From contig SUXG01000003.1 in NCBI GenBank assembly GCA_015061085.1, positions 48,939 to 112,938 on the forward strand: DNA of 64,000 nucleotides, written 5' to 3'. Source of the stretch: Bacteroidales bacterium (GTDB taxonomy: Bacteria; Bacteroidota; Bacteroidia; Bacteroidales; Muribaculaceae). The translations under genes were made by a program, and so were the position numbers. Below, in pieces: positions 46,517 to 55,689 of the stretch. The notes beneath the pieces were generated by a model, which worked only from the letters and a program-made list of their open reading frames with translations, made no database searches and was not told the DNA's origin. Every line of letters starts with the position of its first letter. Position 1 is the stretch's first letter.

Positions 46517-49500
46517 AATGATTCTTCCTTTTGGATGTTCTTCTTTGAGTTCATTATCAAATAAATCACAGGGATAACAAATCCGTTAAGCAATGTTGAC
46601 GTCAAAAGACCTCCAAGAATTACTTGTGCCATCGGGCTTTGGATTTCGTTGCCCGGCAATGCACCACCTAACGCCAGTGGAATCAATGCCAATGCCGATG
46701 TCAAAGCGGTCATCACGATTGGGTTTAGACGGTCGAGTGAGCCACGCATTACTGCTTCTTTGACCGACAATCCTTCTGCTACAAGATAGTTGTATCTATC
46801 GACAAGCAACATACCATTACGCGTCGCAATACCGAACAATGAGATAAAACCGATAATCGCCGGAATGCTAACAACTCCGGATGTAAAGAATATCACAAAC
46901 ACACCTCCTATCAATGCCAGCGGCAAGTTAAGCATAATCACAGCCGATTGAGAAGCGTTACGGAACTGATTATAAAGCAACAAGAATATTGCCAATATCG
47001 AGAAGATGGATGTAATAAACAACGTCTGCGAAGCAGCCTGTTCGCTTTCAAACTGTCCTCCATATTCGATGTGATAATTTTCAGGCAATTCTATTTTTTC
47101 ATCGATGATCTCTTGAATATCATTCACAGCACCTCTCAAGTCACGACCTGAGACATTGGCAGAGACTACTAATTTTCGTTGAACATTCTCACGTCCGATT
47201 GTATTAGGTCCTGCCGATGAACGAATGTCTGCAACGTATTCAAATGGTATTTTGCTACCATCTGCAGCCTCTATCATGATATTGCGAATATTATCGATTG
47301 AACTGCGATTTTCGTCATCTACTTTCACTGTCAAATCGAAAGAGCGGTTGCCTTCAAACACGTTAGACACAACTTCTCCACCAAGCAACACATTGACATA
47401 CTCAGCAAATTGTGGCAGTGTGATACCATAGCGTGCAAGCACTTCACAACGCGGTTCGATCTTTAGCTGCGGGCGTTCCACCTGTTGTTCAACGTTTAGG
47501 TCGGCAATGCCTTCCACTCCGGAGATAGCTTCTTTCACCTTATTACCGATGCTATACATCTTGTTCAAATCCGAACCGAATATCTTAATCGCAATATTTG
47601 CTCGCGTACCGGAGAGCATCGCATCGATACGGTGAGAAATCGGCTGACCAATTTCTATATTAACGCCCGACAACCCGGCTAATTTTTCACGCAATTCGGC
47701 AGTCAATTCGTCTTTGCTTCTGTCATCCAATTCAAACGGGGCTTCTATTTCCGAGACATTAACACCGAATGAGTGTTCATCAAGTTCGGCACGACCGGTC
47801 TTTCGAGCCACACGTTTGATTTCAGGCATACTCAATAGAATTTCTTCCACTTGATGTCCGACTTTGTCTGATTCTTCAAGCGATAATCCAGGCATTGAAG
47901 CGACGTTTATCGTAAATGACCCTTCATTAAATGGAGGCAAGAAACTACGTCCTAACGTAAAGAATATACCCAACGCCACGACAAACAGACCGATAACACT
48001 GCCTAACACAGCTTTTTTATGGTTGAAAGCCCAATTCAAAGCCTTTGAGTATCCACCTTTCATCTTTTCGACAATCTTCGGCTCCTTATCCTCTTTCGAA
48101 GAATTTTTCAATAAATATGAACACAAAACAGGAGTCAATGTCAAAGCGACAAGTGTAGAAGCAAACAGCGACACGATGAATGCCACGCCAAGAGGCACAA
48201 GCATACGACCTTCCATTCCACTAAGGAAGAACAATGGTAAGAAACTAACAACGATAATCAACGTAGAGTTCAAAATCGGCATACGCACTTCTTTTGATGC
48301 ATTAAATACGACTTTCAGCACCGGCAAGCGTTCTGATTCCGGCAAAGTCCTGTTTTCTCGCAGTCGCTTATATACGTTCTCCACATCGACAATCGCATCA
48401 TCCACCAATGAACCGATAGCAATCGCGATACCACCGATACTCATTGTATTCATGGTCAAGCCCATGGCTTTCATCACCAAGAATGTAATTAATATCGCCA
48501 TCGGGATTGTTATCAATGATATTATGGTTGTGCGGGGATTCATTAAGAAAATGAACAATACCAAAGCGACGAAGATAGCACCTTCAATTAATGAGCGCTG
48601 AATATTGTTGATAGAACTATCAATAAATCGTTGCTGTCGATAAAGTTGTGTATCGACTTTCACATCTTTTGGCAACTCTTTTTTGATTTCCTCTATCGTA
48701 TTATCAAGTTTGTTTGTAAGTTCGAGTGTGCTGGTATTAGGTTGCTTGGTCACAGTCAGCAACACCCCTTCTTTTGCTGATACGGAAGCCTTACCGATTT
48801 TAGGCGCTTTAGCCCCTATTTTAACTGTCGCTATGTTTTCGAGCAAAATTGGTGCAGCATCTGTGGCTTTTACTACTGTTTTGCCTATTTCTTCAACATC
48901 TGTTGTCAAAAGCATACCTCTGATGATATACTCGTTGCCATATTCGTATAGCACACCACCCGATGCGTTCTGATTCATTCCATTGGTAACTTCCATCACT
49001 TCCGAAAGTCCGACACCGTAATGACGCATCTTCTCCGGATTTAGCAATATCTGATACTCCTTGACATCTCCACCAAGCACTGCGACTTGCGCCACACCAC
49101 CTGTCGATAATAGACGTGGGCGTATCACCCAATCGGCAATTTCTCTGAGTTCTAACATCGATGTAGAATCAGCTGTCAATCCGACAAACATCACCTCACC
49201 CAAGACCGATGATTGTGGACCTAACGTAGGATTTCCGACTCCTTCAGGGAATTGCTCGCCAACAATCGCCAGCTTCTCAGAAACAATTTGACGTGCTCTA
49301 TACTCATCAATACCCCAATCAAATTCTACCCATACTATAGAAAAACCTGTTGTCGATGATGAACGAACACGACGAACATCGGTCGCCCCATTCATGGCAG
49401 TCTCGATAGGGAACGATACCATACGTTCCACTTCCTCCGGCGCCATACCCTTTGCTTCTGTCATGACAACAACTGTCGGAGCATTCAAATCGGGAAACAC

Positions 49501-49611
49501 ATCGACTTCCATGCGATATGCCGTGTAGCTTCCGGCAAGAATTATCAGTACAGATGCGACTAATATTATCAGGCGATTATTTAGCGCAAATTGTATTATC
49601 TTGTTAAGCAT
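46513..49611 (-). CDS. cusA: Heavy-metal RND efflux pump (CusA/CzcA family)
   Basis: A 1032-residue inner-membrane transporter with the two-fold RND plan (12 TM, two large periplasmic loops). The N-terminal MLNKIIQFALNNRLIILVAS and the TM4 motif IAIGSLVDDAIVDVENVYKRL fit the HME branch. The TM4 site lacks the DFG of divalent-metal (CzcA-type) pumps and looks closer to the copper/silver (CusA) or HME5 pattern; I cannot settle the metal. It follows the adaptor gene by 17 nt. Confidence 0.9.
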   Translation of the reverse strand: MLNKIIQFALNNRLIILVASVLIILAGSYTAYRMEVDVFPDLNAPTVVVMTEAKGMAPEEVERMVSFPIETAMNGATDVRRVRSSSTTGFSIVWVEFDWGIDEYRARQIVSEKLAIVGEQFPEGVGNPTLGPQSSVLGEVMFVGLTADSTSMLELREIADWVIRPRLLSTGGVAQVAVLGGDVKEYQILLNPEKMRHYGVGLSEVMEVTNGMNQNASGGVLYEYGNEYIIRGMLLTTDVEEIGKTVVKATDAAPILLENIATVKIGAKAPKIGKASVSAKEGVLLTVTKQPNTSTLELTNKLDNTIEEIKKELPKDVKVDTQLYRQQRFIDSSINNIQRSLIEGAIFVALVLFIFLMNPRTTIISLITIPMAILITFLVMKAMGLTMNTMSIGGIAIAIGSLVDDAIVDVENVYKRLRENRTLPESERLPVLKVVFNASKEVRMPILNSTLIIVVSFLPLFFLSGMEGRMLVPLGVAFIVSLFASTLVALTLTPVLCSYLLKNSSKEDKEPKIVEKMKGGYSKALNWAFNHKKAVLGSVIGLFVVALGIFFTLGRSFLPPFNEGSFTINVASMPGLSLEESDKVGHQVEEILLSMPEIKRVARKTGRAELDEHSFGVNVSEIEAPFELDDRSKDELTAELREKLAGLSGVNIEIGQPISHRIDAMLSGTRANIAIKIFGSDLNKMYSIGNKVKEAISGVEGIADLNVEQQVERPQLKIEPRCEVLARYGITLPQFAEYVNVLLGGEVVSNVFEGNRSFDLTVKVDDENRSSIDNIRNIMIEAADGSKIPFEYVADIRSSAGPNTIGRENVQRKLVVSANVSGRDLRGAVNDIQEIIDEKIELPENYHIEYGGQFESEQAASQTLFITSIFSILAIFLLLYNQFRNASQSAVIMLNLPLALIGGVFVIFFTSGVVSIPAIIGFISLFGIATRNGMLLVDRYNYLVAEGLSVKEAVMRGSLDRLNPIVMTALTSALALIPLALGGALPGNEIQSPMAQVILGGLLTSTLLNGFVIPVIYLIMNSKKNIQKEESL

Positions 49612-49628
49612 AATGTTTCGATATTAAA

Positions 49629-50879
49629 TTAGTGACTATGGCTGTGAGGTATAGCAGACGAATTACCTGCCATTTTGACATGGATTGCTCCGTTTGTAAC
49701 CACCTTGTCGCCGGCTTTGAGTCCTTTTTTGATTTCAATAGTCACTCCGTTGTTGGCACCAAGTTTTACTTCTTGTTTTTCATAATGCTCTGCATCCTTT
49801 TGTAAGAACACAAAGTACAAGCCTTGTTCTTCAGCGATTGCACCTTTAGGCACACTTATCACTCCCTCACGAGGAGCTCCAAGAAGATAGATTTCTGCAT
49901 ACGAACCCGGTACGATATTTCCTACGTTATCAAATTCGAAAATTACAGGAAGATAGTATGATCCTTCGCTTGACGATTTACCGTATGAGACTACTCTACC
50001 ATTTAACTCTGAGAGACACAACATTTCATCAGGGCGATAAGGCAAAACGAAATTTGCCGAGAAAATATTACCCAAACGATCGAAATAGCGTTCCGATACT
50101 TCTGCACGCAATTGCAAACGACGATTTTGCGACACTGTCGCTATCGGCTGACCGACAGAAACATATTCACCCGGTTTAACCAATAACGATATCAAATATC
50201 CCGAAATAGGAGAACTTACAGTCACTCCACCTGATGCTGCACGTCCGGAAACCGTGTTCAAAGCAGCTTGTGCTTGCTCAAGATTTGCTTTTGCTTCATC
50301 AAATTCGCGTTGCGAAATTATTCTATCTTTCACCAAAGAAGCAGCTCTGTCGTAGGCTATTTTTGCTGCATCGTATGCAATTTTTGCCGACAACGAAGCA
50401 TCACCATCAACAATTCCTTTTGATGATATTGTGAACAATCCCTGACCGGCTTTTACTGCCGAACCATCGGTCAATGACTTGTTGACATAGCCTACAATAC
50501 CACTTGCTGTCGCTGCCACTGTACGCTCATCGCCTTGTGCCGACAACACCTGTCCGCCGGTCTTTATCACATCGTAAAATTCTGTAGGTTCAACAGTTGC
50601 CACTGTCACGCCTGATTTCTTTGCTTGTTCTTTGGTAAAAACAATAATACCATCGGCATGACCTTCCTCGGACGCACCATGATTGTGACCAGAGTGATCG
50701 TGTCCCGAATGATCGTGGTTGTGTGATGAATGGTCATGACTATGACCTTCATGACTATGGTCATGCGAACAACTTTCGCCATGCGCATGGTCGTGTGAAT
50801 GTCCCTCATTAGCGGAACAGCTCATTAACATCATCGTTGAAAACGACAATGCTGCTATAAAAAGATGTTTGATTTTCAT
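49629..50879 (-). CDS. cusB: RND adaptor lipoprotein with His-rich N-terminus
   Basis: Periplasmic membrane-fusion protein of 416 residues (lipobox LMSC, C21) with barrel-sandwich, alpha-hairpin and beta-barrel modules (GGQVLSAQGDERTVAAT; VSSPISGYLISLLVKPGE). Residues 27-74 hold 18 histidines in SHDH/GHSH-type repeats, with three more His at the very end. The His segment probably chelates metal for the pump. The next gene upstream also has a His cluster. Confidence 0.9.
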   Translation of the reverse strand: MKIKHLFIAALSFSTMMLMSCSANEGHSHDHAHGESCSHDHSHEGHSHDHSSHNHDHSGHDHSGHNHGASEEGHADGIIVFTKEQAKKSGVTVATVEPTEFYDVIKTGGQVLSAQGDERTVAATASGIVGYVNKSLTDGSAVKAGQGLFTISSKGIVDGDASLSAKIAYDAAKIAYDRAASLVKDRIISQREFDEAKANLEQAQAALNTVSGRAASGGVTVSSPISGYLISLLVKPGEYVSVGQPIATVSQNRRLQLRAEVSERYFDRLGNIFSANFVLPYRPDEMLCLSELNGRVVSYGKSSSEGSYYLPVIFEFDNVGNIVPGSYAEIYLLGAPREGVISVPKGAIAEEQGLYFVFLQKDAEHYEKQEVKLGANNGVTIEIKKGLKAGDKVVTNGAIHVKMAGNSSAIPHSHSH

Positions 50880-50961
50880 ATATTTATGATTTTTTGATCT
50901 GATTATTTACCAGATGATGTTTTTACAATTTTTATTTCGGATTAATCTTCGTGTCTATAAA

Positions 50962-51378
50962 TCAACAAAAAGACACAGGAGGGGCACGAAGCCCATATTG
51001 AGGACTTTTGTATTGAGTCACAATTCTTTCCGACTTCTCAATATCATAAAAGCCCGACAACTCAGCCTTGTATAACTCTGTTACTTCCGGCTGATTTAAA
51101 AATAAATTAAAAGATTGAATATCCGGCGTCAACACTTCTGTGCTTTTGCCAATCGACATATCGATTACTCTTATTGAGCAATGTTCTTCCCCGTTGTGAC
51201 TTGTGCCGTCAGTTTCCAAATCACCATGTAAGTGAGAGTACTCATCGGTATGGCCACAATATTGTGGCATCAGACATATAGCCTCCGAGCAACCATGATG
51301 GTGATGTGGCAACAATGATAACGTCGTCATCACCATTACAGCCAAAGCCACAAATAATATTTCAAATATCTTACGCAA
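50962..51378 (-). CDS. Small His/Cys-containing exported protein of the efflux operon
   Basis: A 138-residue protein with one N-terminal hydrophobic segment (7-24) directly followed by PHHHHGCSEAICLMPQYCGH, then a further His/Asp-rich part. Such proteins precede CusCBA-type operons in Bacteroidota (DUF6769-like, named from memory). It is likely a periplasmic metal-binding or sensing protein. The only usable start giving the signal segment is TTG at 51378; no ATG lies in the right place. A -7 box TAATTTTG (51409-51402) lies just upstream. Confidence 0.75.
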   Translation of the reverse strand: MRKIFEILFVALAVMVMTTLSLLPHHHHGCSEAICLMPQYCGHTDEYSHLHGDLETDGTSHNGEEHCSIRVIDMSIGKSTEVLTPDIQSFNLFLNQPEVTELYKAELSGFYDIEKSERIVTQYKSPQYGLRAPPVSFC

Positions 51379-51457
51379 TTTTACATATTGTTATATTAGT
51401 GCAAAATTACATAAAAACTTACAATTCAACATTAAACGAATTATCTTTTTTATTTTT

Positions 51458-52294
51458 TTAACAACTCAAATCTACTTTTTTAGTCGATTTAAATACCTTG
51501 TTTTCTTTGGCATATTTCACACCTCTAAGAGCATTCACAAAAAAGAATCCGAATGATTTTTCTGATTTTCGTGATGCGCGCCAAGCATTCACCACAATTC
51601 GAGGCAACCACGTAAAGCGATGTATATAGCTGAACACAGCTCCTTTGGTAATCCAGAAATATGGTTCTTCGGCATCTCTGCCGGCTGTCGTCGGGTGGTT
51701 GTGCGTACCGACCACTATCGGCACAAATCGAGCCTTTAGTCCCGCTTTTTTTGCGTCATGGATAAAGACATCTTCCTCGCCACATCGCAACACAGGAGTA
51801 CCGATGCTGATATTTTCGTTAAACTTCACTACACCCTTCACAGCACTAAGTCTGAAGGCAATTTCAAAACATGTCACATAGTATCCTTTGGGAGCATTGA
51901 CAAGGTCGAACGACTGGTCGGGATACGCTTTGGGATAATTATCGGAATGGTGGCGCACGGTGATAATGTCGGCATCGGGATATTTCTCAAAAGCATAGAT
52001 TAGCGACTTTAGTTCTTCCTCTTTATAACACACATCATCATCACTCATCAGGCAAAGTGGGGCTGTGGCACATCTGACAGCATTGTTGCGATTGCGACAG
52101 ATGCCTCGGCTATTGACCTTGCACACCTTGACATCGTCTCTGACTACCAATGCCTCGGGCACATCCATATCCCCATCAGGCAATTGCCACGAGACAAGAT
52201 ACTCCACCCCCTCGACCTCAGGATGCGACGACTCGACGACTCGACGTATCCCCTCTGCTCCGATGGTACATATCAAAACTTGCAACTTCACCAT
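51458..52294 (-). CDS. GT-A glycosyltransferase
   Basis: A 278-residue family-2-like transferase. MVKLQVLICTIGAEGIRRVV opens the nucleotide-binding half and LMSDDDVCYKEEEL carries the DDD metal motif. CGEEDVFIHDAKKAG resembles the acceptor/EDxxL region. It follows the GT4 gene by 1 nt and is co-transcribed with it. The saccharide product is unknown. Confidence 0.82.
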   Translation of the reverse strand: MVKLQVLICTIGAEGIRRVVESSHPEVEGVEYLVSWQLPDGDMDVPEALVVRDDVKVCKVNSRGICRNRNNAVRCATAPLCLMSDDDVCYKEEELKSLIYAFEKYPDADIITVRHHSDNYPKAYPDQSFDLVNAPKGYYVTCFEIAFRLSAVKGVVKFNENISIGTPVLRCGEEDVFIHDAKKAGLKARFVPIVVGTHNHPTTAGRDAEEPYFWITKGAVFSYIHRFTWLPRIVVNAWRASRKSEKSFGFFFVNALRGVKYAKENKVFKSTKKVDLSC

Positions 52295-52295
52295 A

Positions 52296-53399
52296 TCACT
52301 TCAGCATTTGCTCTACATGTTTCAAATATCTTTGCACAACCACCTTCGACGAGTTATGCTTCTCTACAAACTCTCGACCCTGAGCCGAAAGCATTTTAAG
52401 ACGCTCTCTGTCAAGCACTAACTCTTTAATCGTTTGATATATAGCCTCATCATCGGGTGTCACATTCACCACCGGACGCAGTTCGTGCTCACCGATGAAG
52501 TCATAAAATTCCGGTTCGGCACCTGAGACCACCACCTTACCCATCGCCATTGCTCCGAGCGCATTGGTCGCAGGCGTGTATGAATAAAGTTGGTCAAGCA
52601 CAATATCAGCATCTTCAAGACGTCGCATATATTCCTTGTACGGGAGATTTTCCACGACCTCTACTCTACATCTATCAGGCATCTCAGCTTCTATGCGTTG
52701 AGCCGCTGCAAGCAATCGGTCTGTGCCCTTAAAAGCCTTATATTCGCTCTTTATTCCGACAAAAATATTTATTTTTTCGCCAAGCGGAGCCGGCATATAT
52801 CCTACTGATTCCAAATCGATTGGAATTCCGATGTAGCTCAATTTATCTTTCAGATAGTATCTGCCTGCCACATCATATTCATACAGACAAGAGACAGCAC
52901 CATCCACTCCGTTATAAATATCCTCACAATGATTGAGCATCTCTACAGTCTGCCACTCCAATTCATTCGTTGGATTTTGTTGTGCAAAAGGTGCAGGTTC
53001 TTTTCCCAAACGATATTCAGAATATCTCAATTCTTCTGACCGACAACACATCCGGACATAATATGGATCACTACCAGCCAACGACAAAAAGACACTTCTA
53101 TTTTGACGACACAACTCGTTGAAAAAATATCTGATTTTGCCCGGTCGCAACTCAAAAAAATTCGGATTGATGAGTTGCACCACATCATAGCCTCGCATTT
53201 TCGGCATCACCGAAAACAAGCGATATATATACTTCATACCTCCAAGAAAACCAAGCTCTCTGGCAACGTTTATGTCACGCTGCGTATCCATACATCGTGA
53301 GCCGGACGACACTATCGTCGCCTCATGCCCCAATCGTTTCAACTCTGTTGCAAGCGAGACATGAAAATTCGAATAATCACCTACGAATAAAAATTTCAT
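52296..53399 (-). CDS. GT-B glycosyltransferase (family 4-like)
   Basis: A 367-residue two-Rossmann-domain enzyme. MKFLFVGDYSNFHVSLATELKRLGH is the first domain's Gly loop and EATIVSSG follows. The C-terminal half has GAMAMGKVVVSGAEPEF, the sugar-nucleotide binding region of GT4. It probably acts in surface glycan synthesis together with the adjacent GT genes. Divergent from the third transferase over only 63 nt. Confidence 0.82.
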   Translation of the reverse strand: MKFLFVGDYSNFHVSLATELKRLGHEATIVSSGSRCMDTQRDINVARELGFLGGMKYIYRLFSVMPKMRGYDVVQLINPNFFELRPGKIRYFFNELCRQNRSVFLSLAGSDPYYVRMCCRSEELRYSEYRLGKEPAPFAQQNPTNELEWQTVEMLNHCEDIYNGVDGAVSCLYEYDVAGRYYLKDKLSYIGIPIDLESVGYMPAPLGEKINIFVGIKSEYKAFKGTDRLLAAAQRIEAEMPDRCRVEVVENLPYKEYMRRLEDADIVLDQLYSYTPATNALGAMAMGKVVVSGAEPEFYDFIGEHELRPVVNVTPDDEAIYQTIKELVLDRERLKMLSAQGREFVEKHNSSKVVVQRYLKHVEQMLK

Positions 53400-53462
53400 A
53401 TTGCAAAAATAGTAAAAATTGCCATAATTTACGTAATTTTACAGCAAATTAAAAATCCTTTG

Positions 53463-54401
53463 ATGAATAAAACGTTTTCCATAGTTATCCCTGTCTATAA
53501 TCGTGCTACTATTGTCGCCACAACCCTCGACAGCATCGCTAAGCAAACATATCGCCCTATACATCTTATCCTGGTCGATAACAATTCTTCTGACAACTCT
53601 TTGGAAATACTTAATCAATGGAAGAATGCTAACGAAACCAATGACTTCGCAGTGACAGTCGTCACAGAGTCTTCACCGGGCGCAACCGCTGCTCGCAACA
53701 AAGGCTTGCATTATGTCGATACAGAACTATTGGCTTTTTTCGACAGCGATGACACGATGCGTCCGACTGCAATTGCCGACTATGTTGAAGCGTTCTCTAA
53801 AAATCCTAACGCTGACATCGTATGTTGTAATGCTCTCTACCATTTCATCAACGGCAAAAAACGTCTATTCTATTTTCGCAATGGCGACATACTTCGCAAC
53901 CATATCTATCATGCCACTTTACGCACACAAGGCTATGCCGTTCGCACTTCATTCTTCAAAGATTGTGGTGCTTGGGACAACAATGTGGTGACATGGAACG
54001 ATTGGGAAACAGGCATCCGTCTATTACTCAACGACCCTTGTGTAGTATCGCTTGGAAAGACTTTAGTCGATATCTTCATGCAAGAATCATCCATTACAGG
54101 TCTTGATTTTTCTTCAAAAGCGGGAAAATGGGAGGTCGCCCTCAATAAAGCAGAAAAAGTCATCACTAATTCATCTCATAAGAACAAAAAGTCATTACTC
54201 CGACTCATTGACTACCGACGGATAATCTTAGCCGCACACTACAAAAAAGAGGGTCATACCGAACTCGCCTACCCTCTATATACTCAAGTGATGCAACATA
54301 GCAAAGCCGACTTTCGCATGCGCTTGCTAATGCCACTCGTCTATCACTACACATCTATGGGCGGTCGTGGTGCTGCCACGATCATCGACCGATTTCTTTA
54401 G
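53463..54401 (+). CDS. Family 2 glycosyltransferase
   Basis: A 312-residue GT-A enzyme with MNKTFSIVIPVYNRATIVATT, LVDNNSSDNS and the metal motif AFFDSDDTMRP. The ATG is at 53463; a TTG three bases upstream is in frame but less likely. It is a single-gene transcript ending at the hairpin at 54.47 kb. Confidence 0.85.
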   Translation: MNKTFSIVIPVYNRATIVATTLDSIAKQTYRPIHLILVDNNSSDNSLEILNQWKNANETNDFAVTVVTESSPGATAARNKGLHYVDTELLAFFDSDDTMRPTAIADYVEAFSKNPNADIVCCNALYHFINGKKRLFYFRNGDILRNHIYHATLRTQGYAVRTSFFKDCGAWDNNVVTWNDWETGIRLLLNDPCVVSLGKTLVDIFMQESSITGLDFSSKAGKWEVALNKAEKVITNSSHKNKKSLLRLIDYRRIILAAHYKKEGHTELAYPLYTQVMQHSKADFRMRLLMPLVYHYTSMGGRGAATIIDRFL

Positions 54402-54471
54402 TCGGCATCGAGAAAGGGAACTTCCGTAAAAGAGCCTCTATAAATTGCTTTGTCTTGATTTGTTATATAAT

Positions 54472-54500
54472 AATAAAGGCATGGTCACCCATGCCTTTAT
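54472..54500. terminator. Bidirectional terminator between glycosyltransferase and gldN
   Basis: A 12-bp stem (ATAAAGGCATGG / CCATGCCTTTAT) with a 4-nt loop. The gldN stop lies 6 nt away on the other strand, so the hairpin serves both transcripts. Confidence 0.82.
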
Positions 54501-54505
54501 GTTGA

Positions 54506-55660
54506 TTATTTCTTGCGTCGTCTCACTGATTTGGCTGCCGACGGATTGCTTGTCTTGGAGCTTACTTTCGGTCCGCTTGATTTCTTTTTCTTCTCAGAAC
54601 GTTTATTTCTCGCTTTCGACTCCTCTTTCTTCTCTTTCTTTGGCTTTTCTGCCACAGTCTCATCTTCGACTACAACGACCTCATCGCGATTGGCTATCTT
54701 TACTGTATCATTATTTTTTGCAACTTCTTTCAATGAGTCTTCTCTTTCCTTTTGAGCAAGATACTCTTCACGAGTCGGTACCCAAAGATTCTTATCAAAG
54801 TTACGCAGACGATTATCGATGCTGTCTTGCGCACGCTTCAAGTCGTCCGGATCAGGAAACATCTGCACTAAAGAAAGGTTTCGGAGGTTTTTGGTCTTGT
54901 AAATATCACCCTTGTACATCTCCATATTGAAATAGTCATCGAGACTGTACTGAGGGAGATTGTTGTCATCAGAAATAAAAACATATTGCTGAGCGAGATA
55001 AGGGCGCAATGCGTCAAACTTCACCCAAAACATCGGATAGCGCGCATCGCCACCAAAGTCGCTGGAGCGATTGAGCACCGGACAGATAGCCACAACTCGC
55101 ATCTTCATATCATTGCTTCGACGGTCAAATTCCCACTTCTCTATGACGTAGTAGTTGAGCACCTGAGTTGTCGGGACATCAGCTTCTTCAATCACAAATT
55201 TCGGATTCTTCTCAGTAGAGCCCTTGCCCTCTGTGTAGTAAATACCAAATCTGTCAAGCATATCACGCACATTGATTTTGTATTTGTCTGTGAATATTTC
55301 ACGACCATCAAGATACTCGTATGCAGGAATTTCTCCATTGACTACAAGACGCAACATCAAGCGAAACAAGTTTTCTTGTCCGTCAATTACATCTTCAGGG
55401 AAATACAATGCTGCGTTGTCGGGCTGTGTCAAGTCGATCTGACGATAAATTTCTCTCATCCACGCCAAGTCGGCATCGTGTGGCTCTTTTTGTTCGTAGA
55501 ACGACTGCATACGTTCAGTCACCTGAGTAGATGCATTTTCCTCTGTCTTTTTCTTTCCTCTTTCACCACGTTTGCGCACGCCGACTTCCGACTGTGCCAC
55601 TGATGAGAGCGACACCATAAGCGCTGCGACTATTACTAAAAGTGAACGATAAGTCTTCAT
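54506..55660 (-). CDS. gldN: T9SS component GldN/PorN
   Basis: Periplasmic GldN/PorN, which with GldK forms the ring beneath the outer membrane in type IX secretion and gliding. It has 384 residues with signal MKTYRSLLVIVAALMVSLSSVAQ and the conserved core MREIYRQIDLTQPDNAALYFP...GREIFTDKYKINVRDML. The last 80 residues are a Lys/Glu/Arg/Ser-rich tail not typical of the shorter homologues. It is the last gene of the T9SS operon, 29 nt after gldM. Confidence 0.92.
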   Translation of the reverse strand: MKTYRSLLVIVAALMVSLSSVAQSEVGVRKRGERGKKKTEENASTQVTERMQSFYEQKEPHDADLAWMREIYRQIDLTQPDNAALYFPEDVIDGQENLFRLMLRLVVNGEIPAYEYLDGREIFTDKYKINVRDMLDRFGIYYTEGKGSTEKNPKFVIEEADVPTTQVLNYYVIEKWEFDRRSNDMKMRVVAICPVLNRSSDFGGDARYPMFWVKFDALRPYLAQQYVFISDDNNLPQYSLDDYFNMEMYKGDIYKTKNLRNLSLVQMFPDPDDLKRAQDSIDNRLRNFDKNLWVPTREEYLAQKEREDSLKEVAKNNDTVKIANRDEVVVVEDETVAEKPKKEKKEESKARNKRSEKKKKSSGPKVSSKTSNPSAAKSVRRRKK

Positions 55661-55689
55661 ATCTTAATATTATCTGATTAGCTATATTA

